NCBI GenBank assembly: GCA_030141605.1
Contig: JAQGDQ010000710.1
Span: 1-64,000 of the forward strand
DNA: 64,000 bases
Direction of reading: 5' to 3'
Source: Tubiluchus corallicola
Taxonomy: Eukaryota; Priapulida; Priapulimorpha; Priapulimorphida; Tubiluchidae
The stretch's first letter is position 1. Every line of letters begins with the position of its first letter. Positions 1-13,200 of this stretch are shown here, one piece after another. The notes beneath the pieces were generated by a model. That model was given only the letters and a program-made list of their open reading frames with translations, did not search any database and was not told where the DNA came from. The position numbers and the translations under genes were made by a program.

Positions 1-182
1 AATGAGTTATTTTTGTAGCTAACCACAATCGCAAGTTTGCAGCAGCGTGTTTACTTTTTTCTGATTGCGGCTTCGCACTTATCGTAGATGGTAGATTTCA
101 TGCACGTGGTTGCGATTATTGGGCGCCGAGTGATCCACTAGCCGAAGTAGAACAATTGGCGTACATCGGCTAGCCCAAGTAG
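1..182. other. intron of the GST gene, left window edge
   Basis: No exon is seen before the acceptor AG at 181-182. The frame of exon 2 is closed by a TAG at 171-173, which supports the chosen boundary. Confidence 0.5.
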
Positions 183-3100
183 GACAACATATGACTGAAG
201 ATTATAGAAAGATCCATCAATTTGGCAAAGTACCCGCAATTGATGACAATGGATTTGTCCTTACAGAAAGGTACATTACAGAGTGCTATTACTAACAAAG
301 ATGTCTGAAGCCATTTGAATTATTGCTAGTAACTTTTGTTGAAAAGTGTATGGTAACCACTTTTTTTATGTTCTTATTGTCTTTTAGGCATGTGTAAGGT
401 TCCCATTATGTTACTTAATAGCTAAACCTGATATTACTGCTGTATACTGTGGGAAGACTTTCTACATATCTGTTAGACCTCTTCTGTCATAATCTTATCG
501 CCTAACCATGCATAACACGAGTAGTGCATAACAGTAATACCTAGGGCAGTACAGGTGAAGTACTGAGCCCAAACAGTGAGCAAAACCTTCTGCAAAATTG
601 ACTTTCCTCTAAAGAAATAGTTAACTAGACTTGATTAACATGATTAACTTTCTGCATAGCTGTTTGCTGATCTAACATTAAGAGGTTATCAGTTGTAATA
701 CAAAATCATTGAAATTGTGAATGGAGCTTTCTAATGATGGCATGCTGGAATTGTCTGTGTACAGCACAGTATGCTAAAACCTTTTATATTGAGCTGAAAG
801 AGAAGACTAGCCACAAGATGTTAGATGTATAGGATATGTAGATATGATGCCAGGCGTATAAGATAGCACCCATGATATGTCGTCAAACCATTGATGGTTG
901 TGAGCAAGGACTGAATTTGATGTTTTGTTGACACTAGTTGTGAGCTACCTCCTCCTCCTTTTTCATTTCCCTGTCCTTCCAAGGGACTTGTTAGACTTCC
1001 AGATCGATAAGTAGACATTGTATTTTTACTTTGAGCTGTTTTTGCTATGCCTTTTGAACTGTTACATATAGTTTGCCATGATGTTGGATTTCCTAAATTA
1101 GTGAAAAGTCAATAAAAAATAGCAAAAGTAATCAAAATATTTTCTTGTGTTTCATATTACAGTTTGTGGCAGAACAAAATCTTTAAGTACTGATTAGGCG
1201 ACGCATAAAATTAATGAGAACAACAATAATGCCAAAATATACCCTAGGAAAATGTGACATTTCAAGCCTAACACCCACTGGTTTTTCAAGTACACTTTTT
1301 AATATTGCCCAGAATCAGAATAATTTACACTTATGTGGTTGATTTTTTACTAGCTCTCAACAACATGTAATAGTTATTATAGTTTCCCCAATGAAGTGAG
1401 CAACAATAAAATTATCGGTTCTGACTGTCTGTCTGTCTGTCTGTTACCAGATTTATTTAGCTGAGGTGTAATCTGGAAAGTTGACACTTGGTACAGCCCA
1501 AGAGCCGCTTGTTGTACTATAAGACTTGACTCATTGCATAGCCCTTATGACTGAATGTTGCATAAGCATTTTCATGTAACACGTGTTTCAAAGTCATGTG
1601 CTTTGTGCTCACTTTTATTTACTCAACGTAAGCATGGAAATTCAATATATAAAAAAGCAGTGTATTTTGAGATAAGCTGAAAAATGGGAAAAAATGTGTC
1701 AAAGGTTCTGGAATCAAAATTGAAACTTAGGAATATATTGCATGATGTTTCATTTAATATAGACACCGTTATTTTTCAGTGTTGCTATTTTGAAGTACTT
1801 GTGTGATAAGCATAAGCTGAATAATCCATGGTATCCTACAGACTTGCAAGCAAGAGCTAGAGTTGACGAATATACCTATTGGTTTCCTTCAAATATTCGA
1901 GCAAACGTTGCTGGCTACTGTTTTTTCAAGGTATCAAGTTTAACATGTGATTAAAAGATTCCTGAAAATTACTTATACAACCGTAAATTGTCCAACATCA
2001 GAAAAAAATTCAACATTTGTTATTGGCTTAAATGTAAGATAAATTTATATTTAAAGACATCATTAGACATGAACAAAAAGTGCAAGCAGTGGTAACTGTT
2101 TATACCCTGGCAGCATTTCAGTAGTAAATGGCAGCATCACACTTCTTATTGTGAAAATAGACTTCCATACCCAAAGCATCTATTTAACGGGCTTACACTC
2201 ATATACATGGAGAAAATAACATCCTAAACAACACTGACTCAAACCAGTTGTAAACCAGATCTCTGTAAAAACATCTGGTAAAGTTTCACGTAACTATTAA
2301 TGTCATCAAAGTGTACTAATTAATTATCTTTTATATGTTGAAATGTCTGTGCTTTTCTAGGCTAAGCATATATAGTACAAAAGTTTGTGCCGATTAATTT
2401 TAATTTTATTTTTTATTTTATGGTAGTATTTTTTCATCATAATCCTAGCTTTTCACATTTTAAGATTAATTTTGATGAAAGTATTTCCTTGAGTGGGGGA
2501 GGGCTGAGGTAGGGGCCTCGTCCATTGTTTTGTCCAGGGCCTACAGTGCTGTTTTAGAAGGTCCTGATCTAATAACTTTTTATCGAACGGTTCACATGCT
2601 TTTTCAGACCTGCAGTGTTTGGCAAAATGCTAATCTGATTTTATAGATAAATTAAACCATTAAACTTAGAGCTGAAAATAGCAACGATATGACCCTTGTA
2701 AAGCCGACTACCAAAGTTTCAGTGACCTATTTTTATTCTGAACGGTTTTTATCATATCTTACGTGGATGGTTTTTTGACACATTAGAAAAAAGCCTGAAA
2801 CTGATCTGAGATTCTGAGTAAACGTTCATGAATGACTTAAACGTACTGTTACTTTGTTTTATATTTGTTCTCATTATAAATAATGTTCTTTATAAATGAA
2901 TCTGTATAACCAACTTACGACTTACATTTGACCAGGTCCTCAGAAGAAACTTCTTTCCAGATGAACCGATTGATCAGCAGAAAGTGGAGCACTTTTATAC
3001 GGAAACAGTCAAAGTGCTTGACCTTCTTGAAAATGCCTGGCTAGCGAAAAATCCTTACCTCTGTGGTCAAAATGTTACACTGGCAGATTTGATCAGTAAG

Positions 3101-5563
3101 TAATTCTGCTTGCTTTGTTATATGTAAATGTGCCATTTTTTGTACAACATTGTTAGGCAATAAGCTTATGTTTGGCAATTCATACGATGTTGTTTTACTT
3201 TTTACTTAAAAGAAATTAGCAAAACATCATCTTTTCTGTAAAAGCATAAACGAAGCAGTACTGTATTGTGCAAAACCTTTTCAGATACACACAATCGTGT
3301 ATGAACATCGTTGTCTCCGCGTTTCGAAAATTAGTTATCTAATTAACCTTTGACTTCCTTCTGAGATAAATAGCACATTTTGAAATATTTATTATAAGTT
3401 CGAGATGTCTACTGCTCACTATGCCAAGTCACTAGATGAGGTCATATAATAAAATAAATGAAAATATTACATGTTAAGCTAAAATGTGATGTTCAGGTGC
3501 TTATTATATAAGACAATTTCATGGGCTTCTGTCACATGCATACAAAATAATGCTGCTAATTCTAGTGGTGCATTCAGACTAGAGAGCTCTCTCAAGTTAT
3601 TGGGCAAGTTCTCTCAACAACTCTCATTGAGTTTGCTATAGTTTACTCTCAGGGAGAACTTGCGCAACAACTTGCAAAGCCATTCACACTTGCAAGTTTA
3701 CTCTCAAGAGGGAACTTTTGAGAGAACTCTCTAGCCTGAACATGCCATAAGCATGTTTTTTATTCATGTGTTTTTATCAGTTTACAAGTAAAGAAGCCAA
3801 AAGCAAGCTCAAGAATGATTTATAGATTTTGTTACTTACCTGTTTCAGCTATTTGTGAGTTGGAACAAACAGTCGTCACTGGGCTGGATTACACCTCTGG
3901 ACGTCCGATGCTTTCTGCATGGTCACAGAGAATAAAAAATGACCTGCAGCCACACTTTAACGAGGTACTATTTACTTTTGCATTTAGTGTGACTATATTT
4001 TTTGCAAAAACAAATGGCAGACAAATTACATAATTGTACAAACCTATTTAATGTGCCCTTATTAAAGGTGCTTCATCAGACAAAAATCTAGTGGGTTACT
4101 GGTAATAAAGTCACAGGAAAAAAAGTCACAGCTTTGGCTGGGAAAGAAAGTCGGGTAATTAAATAAAAATATTCAAGCCAGTCACAATTTATTTAAGTGC
4201 CATAAACAAAGTAATGAAACAAAAAATATTTTAAATTAGTTATTAACTGGTAACACCTGGCTTGTACATATTGCCAGCACCATTTATTATTGATGGCATT
4301 ACATGTATGTGGAAAAAATCACATTATGTTCAATATCTTAGGATTATGGTTAGAGGTTAGCATTATTGTTATTTTTTATCTGACTTTTTTCCTTGTGACT
4401 TTTTACCTGTGACCTTGTTACCTGACTTATTTACTGAGAAGACTTCTTACCTGCTACATAACTTTCTGAGTCTTCTTGCCCATCTTTGCATGACGTGATC
4501 TTGTGAAGTGTTGAAAAGTTAAATCTACTACAGTATAGCCAAATCAATGAACCTGAAAGCAGTGAGTTGAATCTCCTGAAAAACTTCTTTCTTCGAAAAA
4601 AATGCTTCCAATAATCTTGGCTGAACTTTTACATAATTGTTTGGCTATTTGGCTAATCTATCAGCTGGGACTATCTTGTTTATTTATTTTTCTTCGTGTA
4701 ATGTTGCAATCTTCATCCACAACGTCTAATCTTGTAACCAAAGAGTGAAGTTAGCAATGTTTTGTTGACCCTGGTTGGACCGTATTCTTCTTTCATCTCG
4801 TCATCCTTCCTTGGGGAAAGTGTAAATTACATATTAATAAACAGACATTTTTTATTTTCATATTGATATTGTTATTGCTGTGTTTTTTTTTACTGTGACA
4901 TGTAGCTTGTTATTATATTAAGTGATTACCTATGGCATGTGGTATGTGGAAACCTATATATTATCTCCTGGTGAGTTTAAAGGTGTTTAAAACTGGTAAA
5001 AATGGTTTAAAAAAGTAAAAAATTTATCTCTTTATTTTGATATTAATCCTTTAAAGTTTGCTGTAGAAGTCAATTGTCTCTAAGTGCTGGTTTGACCACC
5101 TACCAAATCAATATTCGTTTTGTTAACATTGAAAATGCCTAAGCAAACTCACATAAAATGCGATATCAAACCTTAAGCCTGATGGTTTTTAAATAAACCC
5201 TGGACATTTTCAAGAAAAAGCACAATTACACCTGTCCTAGTTCGCATTTTAGGATTTTTTCTATATAGTTTTTATGCCTTATTCTCTTTAGAAAAACATT
5301 GAACGAGTAGATTCGTATCTCATGAAGTAACATTTCTTATGCCTCTTCTAGTTTGTTTAACTGTTACTTTAAAATTAGATTATTTTTCCAAATTGTTTGT
5401 TATTTAGTTGGCAACTTTACTTTGTTTACAGAAATAAATACATGTATTTTACTAGTGCTGTTGTCTATTTGATCAGTACAAGTTGTATATTAAATATTCT
5501 TTGTAGGTTCATGCATTGTTATACAAAATGCGAGATGGTCAAGCAACTCAAGGAAAACTGTGA
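183..5563 (+). CDS. GSTT1-like: theta-class glutathione S-transferase, 5' truncated by the window edge
   Basis: Coding exons 183-270, 1780-1930, 2936-3095, 3849-3964 and 5507-5563 (TGA 5561-5563) join in one frame; each is bounded by AG and GT. About 190 residues are visible. The first exon, which would carry the theta-class catalytic serine, lies left of position 1. The first visible exon reads QHMTEDYRKIHQFGKVPAID and has the cis-proline VP turn. The exon 2 junction restores the Glu-Ser pair (TES) that binds the glutathione gamma-glutamate. The next exons carry the all-alpha C-terminal domain, including NPWYPTDLQARARVDEY and the LADLI segment typical of theta GSTs. The family conjugates glutathione to electrophiles in the cytosol. 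Introns fall in similar relative places to my recollection of vertebrate GSTT genes. The C-terminus ends shortly after HALLYKMRDG. Family assignment is firm; orthology to a particular GSTT is not. Confidence 0.93.
3568..3747. mobile_element. foldback MITE, copy 1 (GST intron)
   Basis: Ends form an inverted repeat: CATTCAGACTAGAGAG at the left and CTCTCTAGCCTGAACATGC at the right. The inside is built from reiterated AAGTT/AACTT and GAGAG blocks such as TTTACTCTCA. It shares the end CAGACTAGAGAG with the copy at 7712. Confidence 0.7.
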
Positions 5564-7146
5564 TCATGGTAAGATTGTAATCATTATTACACTTCCAAAA
5601 TAGGCTTTTTGAATTACTCACATGTGAAGTAACTCTATAATGCGGTCTTTTTCGCTCTGATGCTGTTCTTGTTCCCTTTGTTGTTCATGTAATAAGTTTC
5701 TAGCCAGTTAGCAAAACAATTCCGTGGCAACAATAAATGCCATTCTAAATGACATGCACCATCAAGGCAGTTGTGCAGGAAAAACTCAAGCGAGTAATCC
5801 AATGCTTTGGACTCCTGACTAGTTGTGTGACCCTGCTTGCTCGCAAAGTCTGATTAAGAAAGTTGGGTAATATTGAAGCTGCTTACCTAAACAGCATGTA
5901 ATCTTGTTCTTCCATCAATTGCTTGTGTCATGCTCATTGTTTTAGTTATTACTGCTTTCAGGAAGGCACTGGCGAAATATTCAGAAATTGAGCAACAACA
6001 AATCTTCGTTGATTGAATAGTTGCGATGCTGCGTTTTACTTAATTTTGAGATTGATTTATTACTGTTGGAGCATATTAGTTATTATTATATTATAATTAT
6101 GTATAAGTCGTACATTTATGAATGTACATAGATATTTCATTACTAGTGAGATTTTTTTGATAAATAGGTACATAGAGTCTACTAGACATTATTTTTTTAT
6201 AATTTTGTTATACAGTGCTTAAATTTTATAATTGATTCAATCTAATAAATACCAGAAATAATTTGACATTAAACTTATTGCAAGTATTTGCTATTATTAC
6301 TGCAAATGAAAAACCAGGAATTACACACAGCATTGCGCAGAAATTGGTTTGCAACCTATTTTTTCTAATATTATTCTTAATTGACTGGAATTTTATGCTA
6401 CCATACAGGCAGTTATAGGGCATTCACTAGTGTTACGTAAATAGTCACTTAATTCTTCGTAACTAGATAGGTAAAAACAAATATCACAACATGTAAAGTG
6501 TATGAGAATTGCAATGTTTTAGTAAAAGGGTTATTCTCCTCGACTGACAACACAAATAATCAATAATCCAATTTTTGTATTTTTTTGTACTGCCGTAAAC
6601 AAACACTAAAATATTAAACAGCAAAAAACTATATCACAAAATGCACAAAAATCACAAAATACACAGCACCGTGAAACGGCAGATAATGTCCAGAAACTTT
6701 CTAAAGAGTCACGTTTTGATTATTTCAAAACGTCGTGTATGTAATCGGGCCATTTTATACATGTCTTGTTTATATATTACTTTTCTGTAATAGTCAACAA
6801 TTTTGCTATTAAGTGCTTAACTATTAAAGCATCTGCCACTAACGATACTTTGTATTTGTATGAGAACTTTCGTGATGTTTTATGGAAAGGTGTGATTATA
6901 GTATTTATCAGTTTTGCACAGTATTATGTTTGATTTGGAGTTCAGCTTTTCTGTCATAAAACTCCTCACAGCATTGTGTATTGACTTTTAGATGGTAAGT
7001 CAAACCTTATTTTTATAGCCTTGTGGTAGTAGATCTCAGTTTAGCAGACCTGTATTGACTGGTAACAACAAAGTGTATGAATCAAAGTGCACCACAGTTT
7101 TATGTGTGTAAAACTGAAATAGTTTTGATTAGAGCTCATTATTATT
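5564..7146. other. intergenic spacer between GST and SLC13 gene A
   Basis: It holds the 3' untranslated region of the GST gene and the promoter and 5' UTR of SLC13 gene A. A possible polyadenylation hexamer AATAAA lies at about 5732. I see no conserved coding segment, RNA gene or recognisable repeat. Open frames of 60-85 codons here have no family resemblance. Confidence 0.5.
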
Positions 7147-7257
7147 ATGGATTCTTTTCGGAATATCGTCTCGGAGTTGTGGGCTTTCCGTGTTTCAGTA
7201 GTCACATTTTTTACTCCGCTTCTTTTTTTATTTATGCCGTTGACTTGGAGAACACCG
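7147..7257 (+). CDS. SLC13: SLC13 gene A, exon 1 (N-terminus)
   Basis: This 37-codon exon is too short for a 60-codon ORF cutoff and overlaps an unrelated frame. It reads [19 protein letters not shown] and then a hydrophobic helix. It matches gene B exon 1 in pattern (ELW-FR-SV, then TP, then a phenylalanine-rich helix). The donor GTACAG at 7258 keeps phase 0, as in gene B. Confidence 0.85.
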
Positions 7258-10200
7258 GTACAGTTTACTGTTGGTATATTGTAATCTGTTAGCAAAAACT
7301 TTAAAATAGTTACTATGCGGGCTTTCTGATTGTGAATTTTGTTGCATAATTCTGTGGGATTATTTTTTGAGTGATGGAACAGAATTGAAATGAATTTAAA
7401 GTCGTTTAAAATGCCGAAGCTGTTTTATTGTGATACTTAGTTTTTTGTGTTGGTCAATTTCTTGAAGAGAAATAGAAATTGTTTTATTTGAATCAATGCA
7501 GTGAGTTTCAGAATCTGAATCTACTACATTTACCTGTTAATTTGTTTCTTATCCATTTATGTATGCTGTTATTTGCTTTTTTTGTCTTTTAATATTTTCT
7601 GTGTGCAGTTAACATTAACTTCTCAAAAAATTATTTGTTTATGACAATCTGTTTACTGCAGTTCAACTTATGTTGAATTCTGCTTATTTTCTGCAACATC
7701 CTAACTGTTATTGCGCTTTCAGACTAGAGAGTTTTCTCTGGGAGTTCTGGCAATAAATAGGGCTTGTCTACAAGAAACTCTCAACAGCTCTCAGAGAGTT
7801 TGCAATGACATGCCAAGAGAATTTGCAGTTTACTCTGGAAGACAAAATTCTCTAGTCTGCGCTATTAACCTACTGTATTTTAGGCAGCAAGTTGTGCGTT
7901 CATAATGATATGGATGGCTTTATATTGGGTCACTGAAGTCTACCCCATTGCCATCACTGCCCTGATGCCTGTGGTTCTTTTTCCGATGTTTAAAATCATG
8001 AGTGGCACAGCTGTTGCGGAACATTATATGAAGGTTTGTGTGATTTATTTGTGTAGTTTAGCACTTTGCAACCTGATCAGCAGCAGGTCTTACTTGGTGT
8101 GATAGTTGTGTCGGGACTGAAACTTAGCTAACTGCCATAGTAAGATGATTCACTGAACCAACAGCAGCATCCTAACAGGCTACTTGTTCATATATATTAT
8201 ATGTCTATATATAATATATATATAATGTTTATGTATAGTACTAATTAATTTAGTAGCAATTTATTTATTTGGAAATGTTATACAATCTATGAAAATGGTG
8301 GAAAAAATATACAGTTAATATTATTGATTATGATATGACAGCATGCATATATCATTGACTGGAAGAACCAGAAGTAAAAACTTGTTAGATGCTTGTTCAA
8401 ATAATAAATGAACAAAAAAACGAGGGTTTTAGGCCGTTTAAAAGGAAAAAATTGTGCAAAACAAGGATAGGAGTGACGGATAGAGGAATGTTCAAAGGGT
8501 TAGGAAGAGTGGCTTGTGAAGATTCAGTGCAGCGACATCAGGAAGCACTCTAGGGTCTTATCAAAAAAGAACACAAGATTACAATTGATGTGTCACATAG
8601 AAACAGTAGGTGGTTATGGAGATCTATTTTATATAAGTAGCAATAACTGATTTTTTAATATCTTTACCTGATGCCTACAGCTTATGTCCCCTATAGCCAA
8701 TGAAATGTTTTGCAATATTGGTTCTGCAAAAGTGAGTTGGTAATCATTATATTGAGTATTATGTGATTTGACAGTTTTTTACAAGGTTCTTGAAGTGTGT
8801 AAGGAATACATCGTCTTTAGTTTTATAAACGAACATAGAAGTGTCACAGGAAATTAGATCTTTAATTATTAGTATTCTACGATCACTATAGTATGATTTA
8901 GTGATTTATATCAGAGTCAATGTTATGAATAAACTACGAAAATCAGTTTTCGTTACAACATAATTTATTATAATATTAGGAGCACATCGTGGACACCCAC
9001 CAAACTACTGCCCAGGACAGTCATTTGCTTGCATTGTTTCAGAGTGTGTCACAAATACATGTCGACCATACTTTTTTAGGATTCGCAGATGTTATTCATT
9101 GGTGGTTTGACTGTAGCTGTAGCAGTGGAACATTGTAACTTGCACAAACGAATAGCGCTGCGTGTATTAATGCTGGTTGGATCACAAGTTCGCTGGTATA
9201 CACAATGTTTTTATGGATTTTAAATTTCTAAAACTACACGGTAATCATAAAATTTAGTAAAACATGGTCAAATTTGCTGACACTAATCACGTTATTAATT
9301 TTTAAGTTTTTGTTGTAACAAGTTTCATTAATTTACAGTTACTGCGATGAAGTTTTAAAAATTGAAAACTGCTGCATTAAAAATGTTTTTAAGATTTTAA
9401 TTTTTATAAATTGACTTTTTTCAAAATTAAATATTTGATATAAGATAGCAGACTCTGTTAGGTTTGGTGTTCATCAAGGTCATTTAGCCTTCAGGATTAT
9501 AATTCATGATTCTATTATAATTACTTTCGTCATCTTTATTATGCTCGGATTTCTCCCTAAATGGCTTTGTGTAGAATGTTTGCTCTCAGCCATTTGGAAT
9601 ATCATATAATGATCAATGCCTATGTGTGCTGTACTGTGTATTAAGGATTGATAATGAAAATGCACTTTGACGGTTTTCTAGTTATCATTTGAAAACAACT
9701 GGACTCAAGACTTTTGTGGAAAAATTAATACCCATTTGTACCATTTGTAACTTTATGAATTTGGAAATTATGCAACTTACAACTTCCTTCTAGCCACTAC
9801 TTTTCATACGATGTACAAGCAACATTAACATATGCTTAAGCAGTAGAAGCTGATAACTAATGCCCACCTGTAACATAAACGAATTTTACATGCCTACAAC
9901 TTAGCTACCAATACAGCAGTTATTTGAGCAGCACACATGTTTACAAGTCTATATTAATGCAAGACAATAAAATATCATTTTCTGTGATGTTTACCCACGT
10001 CACAGCTACTTATAAGTTACACTGTATATTGCTTGGGTATTATGAATATACTAAGAATAATGGCAAATTTTAGTTTGTAGATTTTTTTCTTATGAAAATT
10101 TTACATATATTTTTACAAATGTGATGTAAGTTTGCAAACTGCTTACAGAACTTACTGGCATAATTTAAATAATGACACAGTTGCAGTTTTTTGTTGATAT

Positions 10201-13200
10201 TTTAAAATTTGATTTTTTTTTGGAATGTTTCACACAGTTTACTGTCTTTTGCATTTATCTTACTTCATATTATGATGGTAACATTTCAATCAATTGCACA
10301 TTATTAACAGGCTTTCCAACTTCATGCCAGAGTTGCTGAGCATTAGAGTTGCAGGTTATACATCATTTTAACCTAAACATTCAATTTATACTAGGTTGAT
10401 GTTTGGTTTTATGGCTGTGTCATTCTTTCTTTCCATGTGGATTTCAAATACTGCAACGTCAGCTATGATGGTACCCATTGTAGCTGCAGTTCTACAGGAA
10501 TTGATGAAAGCTAGCAGTCAAAGTAGTAAGCATTTTGCCAAATTGCATTTCCAGTGTTTGTGTAGTGTCATGGTGTGGCAACTTTTTTCATAATCTTGTT
10601 GTAATCAAGTTTGAATGTGTTCCAAATTGATGTGAATTGACAGCAGCAGTACCAAAAACATTTTATAAGCTGCAAGTAGCTTCTTGTTTAATAAAATGAT
10701 TAGAGAAACATTATAATAGATGCAAAATGGAAACACTTCTTTAGGACATGAGTTTGAAAAATTATTAACAAATCACTAAAATAAACGAAAATAGTAAAGT
10801 GCACCAAAAGATTGAATACAGTAAGTCCTCACTTAATGAGTTATTGCGTTCCAGCAAAATGCAACGTTAATTGACATGTCACTAAGTGAAACAGTTTTTT
10901 CCATAAAATTTAATGTAAAAGTATTCAGTTGTGTTGCAGGAGTAAGAATCAATAGTGAGCTTCATTTATAGAGTGCCCACAAAGTAAACAAGATTTAGTA
11001 CTTAAGCTAAGGCTACTAAAATCGTCATTAAAACGAAATGTCCTTAAGCGGGGCGTTGTTAAGTGAGGACTTACTGTATAGGCATATGTTTGATATACGT
11101 TTTGCGAATGATTTTATGGGCTAGGTGTTTAATTGTGCACATTTACTATGCCTTTTTTCTTGCAAATGATACATTGGAGCTGATACAGACTTTGATTCTT
11201 TGATTTTTCCCAAGAATTAAAGGCTAACAGGATGTACAGTAGATATTTTAAACGCAGTGCCTTTCTGCGTATCTAGCTAATGCAAAAACTGTGGAGTATT
11301 CATAAATGAACTTAAATTTGTTCAAACTTTTTCCAGCTTCTACGGACAAATCATCGGAGCCTGTGAAACGATCTGTGTCACAAGTTACAGTGTCTTCAAG
11401 AGATGAGAGCAGTCAGCAAATTATAGGTGTTCGTTATCAAAAGAATGAAGCCAGTTCGGCAAATCTTGTAGAGGAGATCAGTTTCGAGAGGGGAAAACAG
11501 TAATGAGAAATTCTTATTTTGTTGCTTGAGCATTACCATACTGTCACGTAGGGCCGGTTTATACTGTAGGCTAGTACAGGGTCCAGCCTAGAGCCTCTCA
11601 AGGGGGGGGGCCCTCAAGCTTTGGTAACATTCCATAAAAAATTCTGTTGTGTTGAAATATATGTTAATTTCGTTTGCAATAAATGGCAGTATAGTGGCAT
11701 ATTTTTACTGACAAAAGAAAAAGTAGCTATTCTAGTTTATTTAAAGAACTTGAAATAAGTTTAGGCTAAGCTATGTAAATCTCGCTAAAATATATCATGA
11801 GTAAAAAAATATTCAAAGCTGGTGTGGACGAGTTAGATGGTGGCTTCGTCTGAGGGGCCTCATGAGTTTCATTAGCCTAGGGACCCCGAAAGGTCATAAC
11901 CCGGCCTTACTGCCACTAGTTTCATTTTTTCAGTCATTTCGTTTAGAAAATGAAAAAAATTGTACGTTTATCCTATCATCTAAGAGTTTGCTTTCTAAAT
12001 GAAATTTCTTTCTTCCAAGACTTTTTTGAAATAGCAAATAGGTCTGTAACTTAAATTACTTGATGTTTTTCCAGGACTGCTGTGAGTCAAAACCCAGAGC
12101 CCACAAAGGAGGAAAAAGAAGATGACTTGTCACTCACTCCCTGGGGAGATGTCCCATTAGAAGAATATGAAAAGTTTCCGCATCAAAGTTTCACTGTCCT
12201 GCCTGGTTACACTCAAGTAAAATTAATCAATTACTAAACTAAGGAATAAAGTTGGGGAAACTCATTTAACATCCAGAAAACATAATTTTTTGCTACTTTT
12301 TCTAGGTACATTTCAAAAATTTGTGCTGGGGAGGTTCACATGTTTCATATAGACCATTTTTAGAGCCGTCGAGCATTAGTAGTGTTATGTCTTCTGCCGG
12401 TAGGGAATTCCATAGATCTGTTTCGGAATTTAAACAGCTGTGCTTGTATCGCTCATTAGTAGCTCTGTGCTTGTAAAGTTTGAGAGAACGACCTCTGGTG
12501 CAAATATGACTTAAAGTGAAGTAAGTTTCATTGATAGGTATTGGTGTGTACATGTAAGATCCTGAACATCTCAATCAGTCTACCATGTCATCTATGAGGA
12601 GAGAGTTGATGGAGTCGAAAAAATTGTAGTTTCTCAGTATATGATAGATTGTCTAGCCCTTGGATCATGTTGACTGCCCTCTCTTGCACTCGTTCTAGGA
12701 ATTCGATGTCCTTCTCATAATATGGGTCCCAAACCTGAATCAACTAGTCCAAGTGGGGTCTATAACATGAGATGACCTTGAGGTGATCGTGTTTGATGTG
12801 AGTCCGAGAGTTGATTGCCTTTCTTCGCTTTGCTAATAATATGGCTGCTGCTGAAATGTTAAAGTTTTTCTGATTTATCACTAAGAAATTATGTCGCATT
12901 AATGTAAAACCTTAGCCCATTGTTGTTGCAAATCCATTCATTTTGTTTTTCCATAAACAAGATACCACGTGAGATGTTTGTAAATTAATGATCCAATTTA
13001 TGTAAATGAATGAATGAATTTTATTTGCACCTTTAACAAATTAATAATGCACAAATAAATAGTAAAAAGTTACGAATGCTGCAGCAACCAGCACTAACAA
13101 AGCACAAGAAAATCTGATGAACAAAATCACAATCACACAAGCTTTACAACAGCGACTTAAGGAGTCCCACAAGTTATTACATTAAAAGTTTTGATCATCT

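Noticed and set aside
7041-7295. Open frames of 84 (-) and 71 (+) codons
   Set aside because: Both shadow the true exon 1 of SLC13 gene A in other frames; the 37-codon frame has family resemblance and proper phase.
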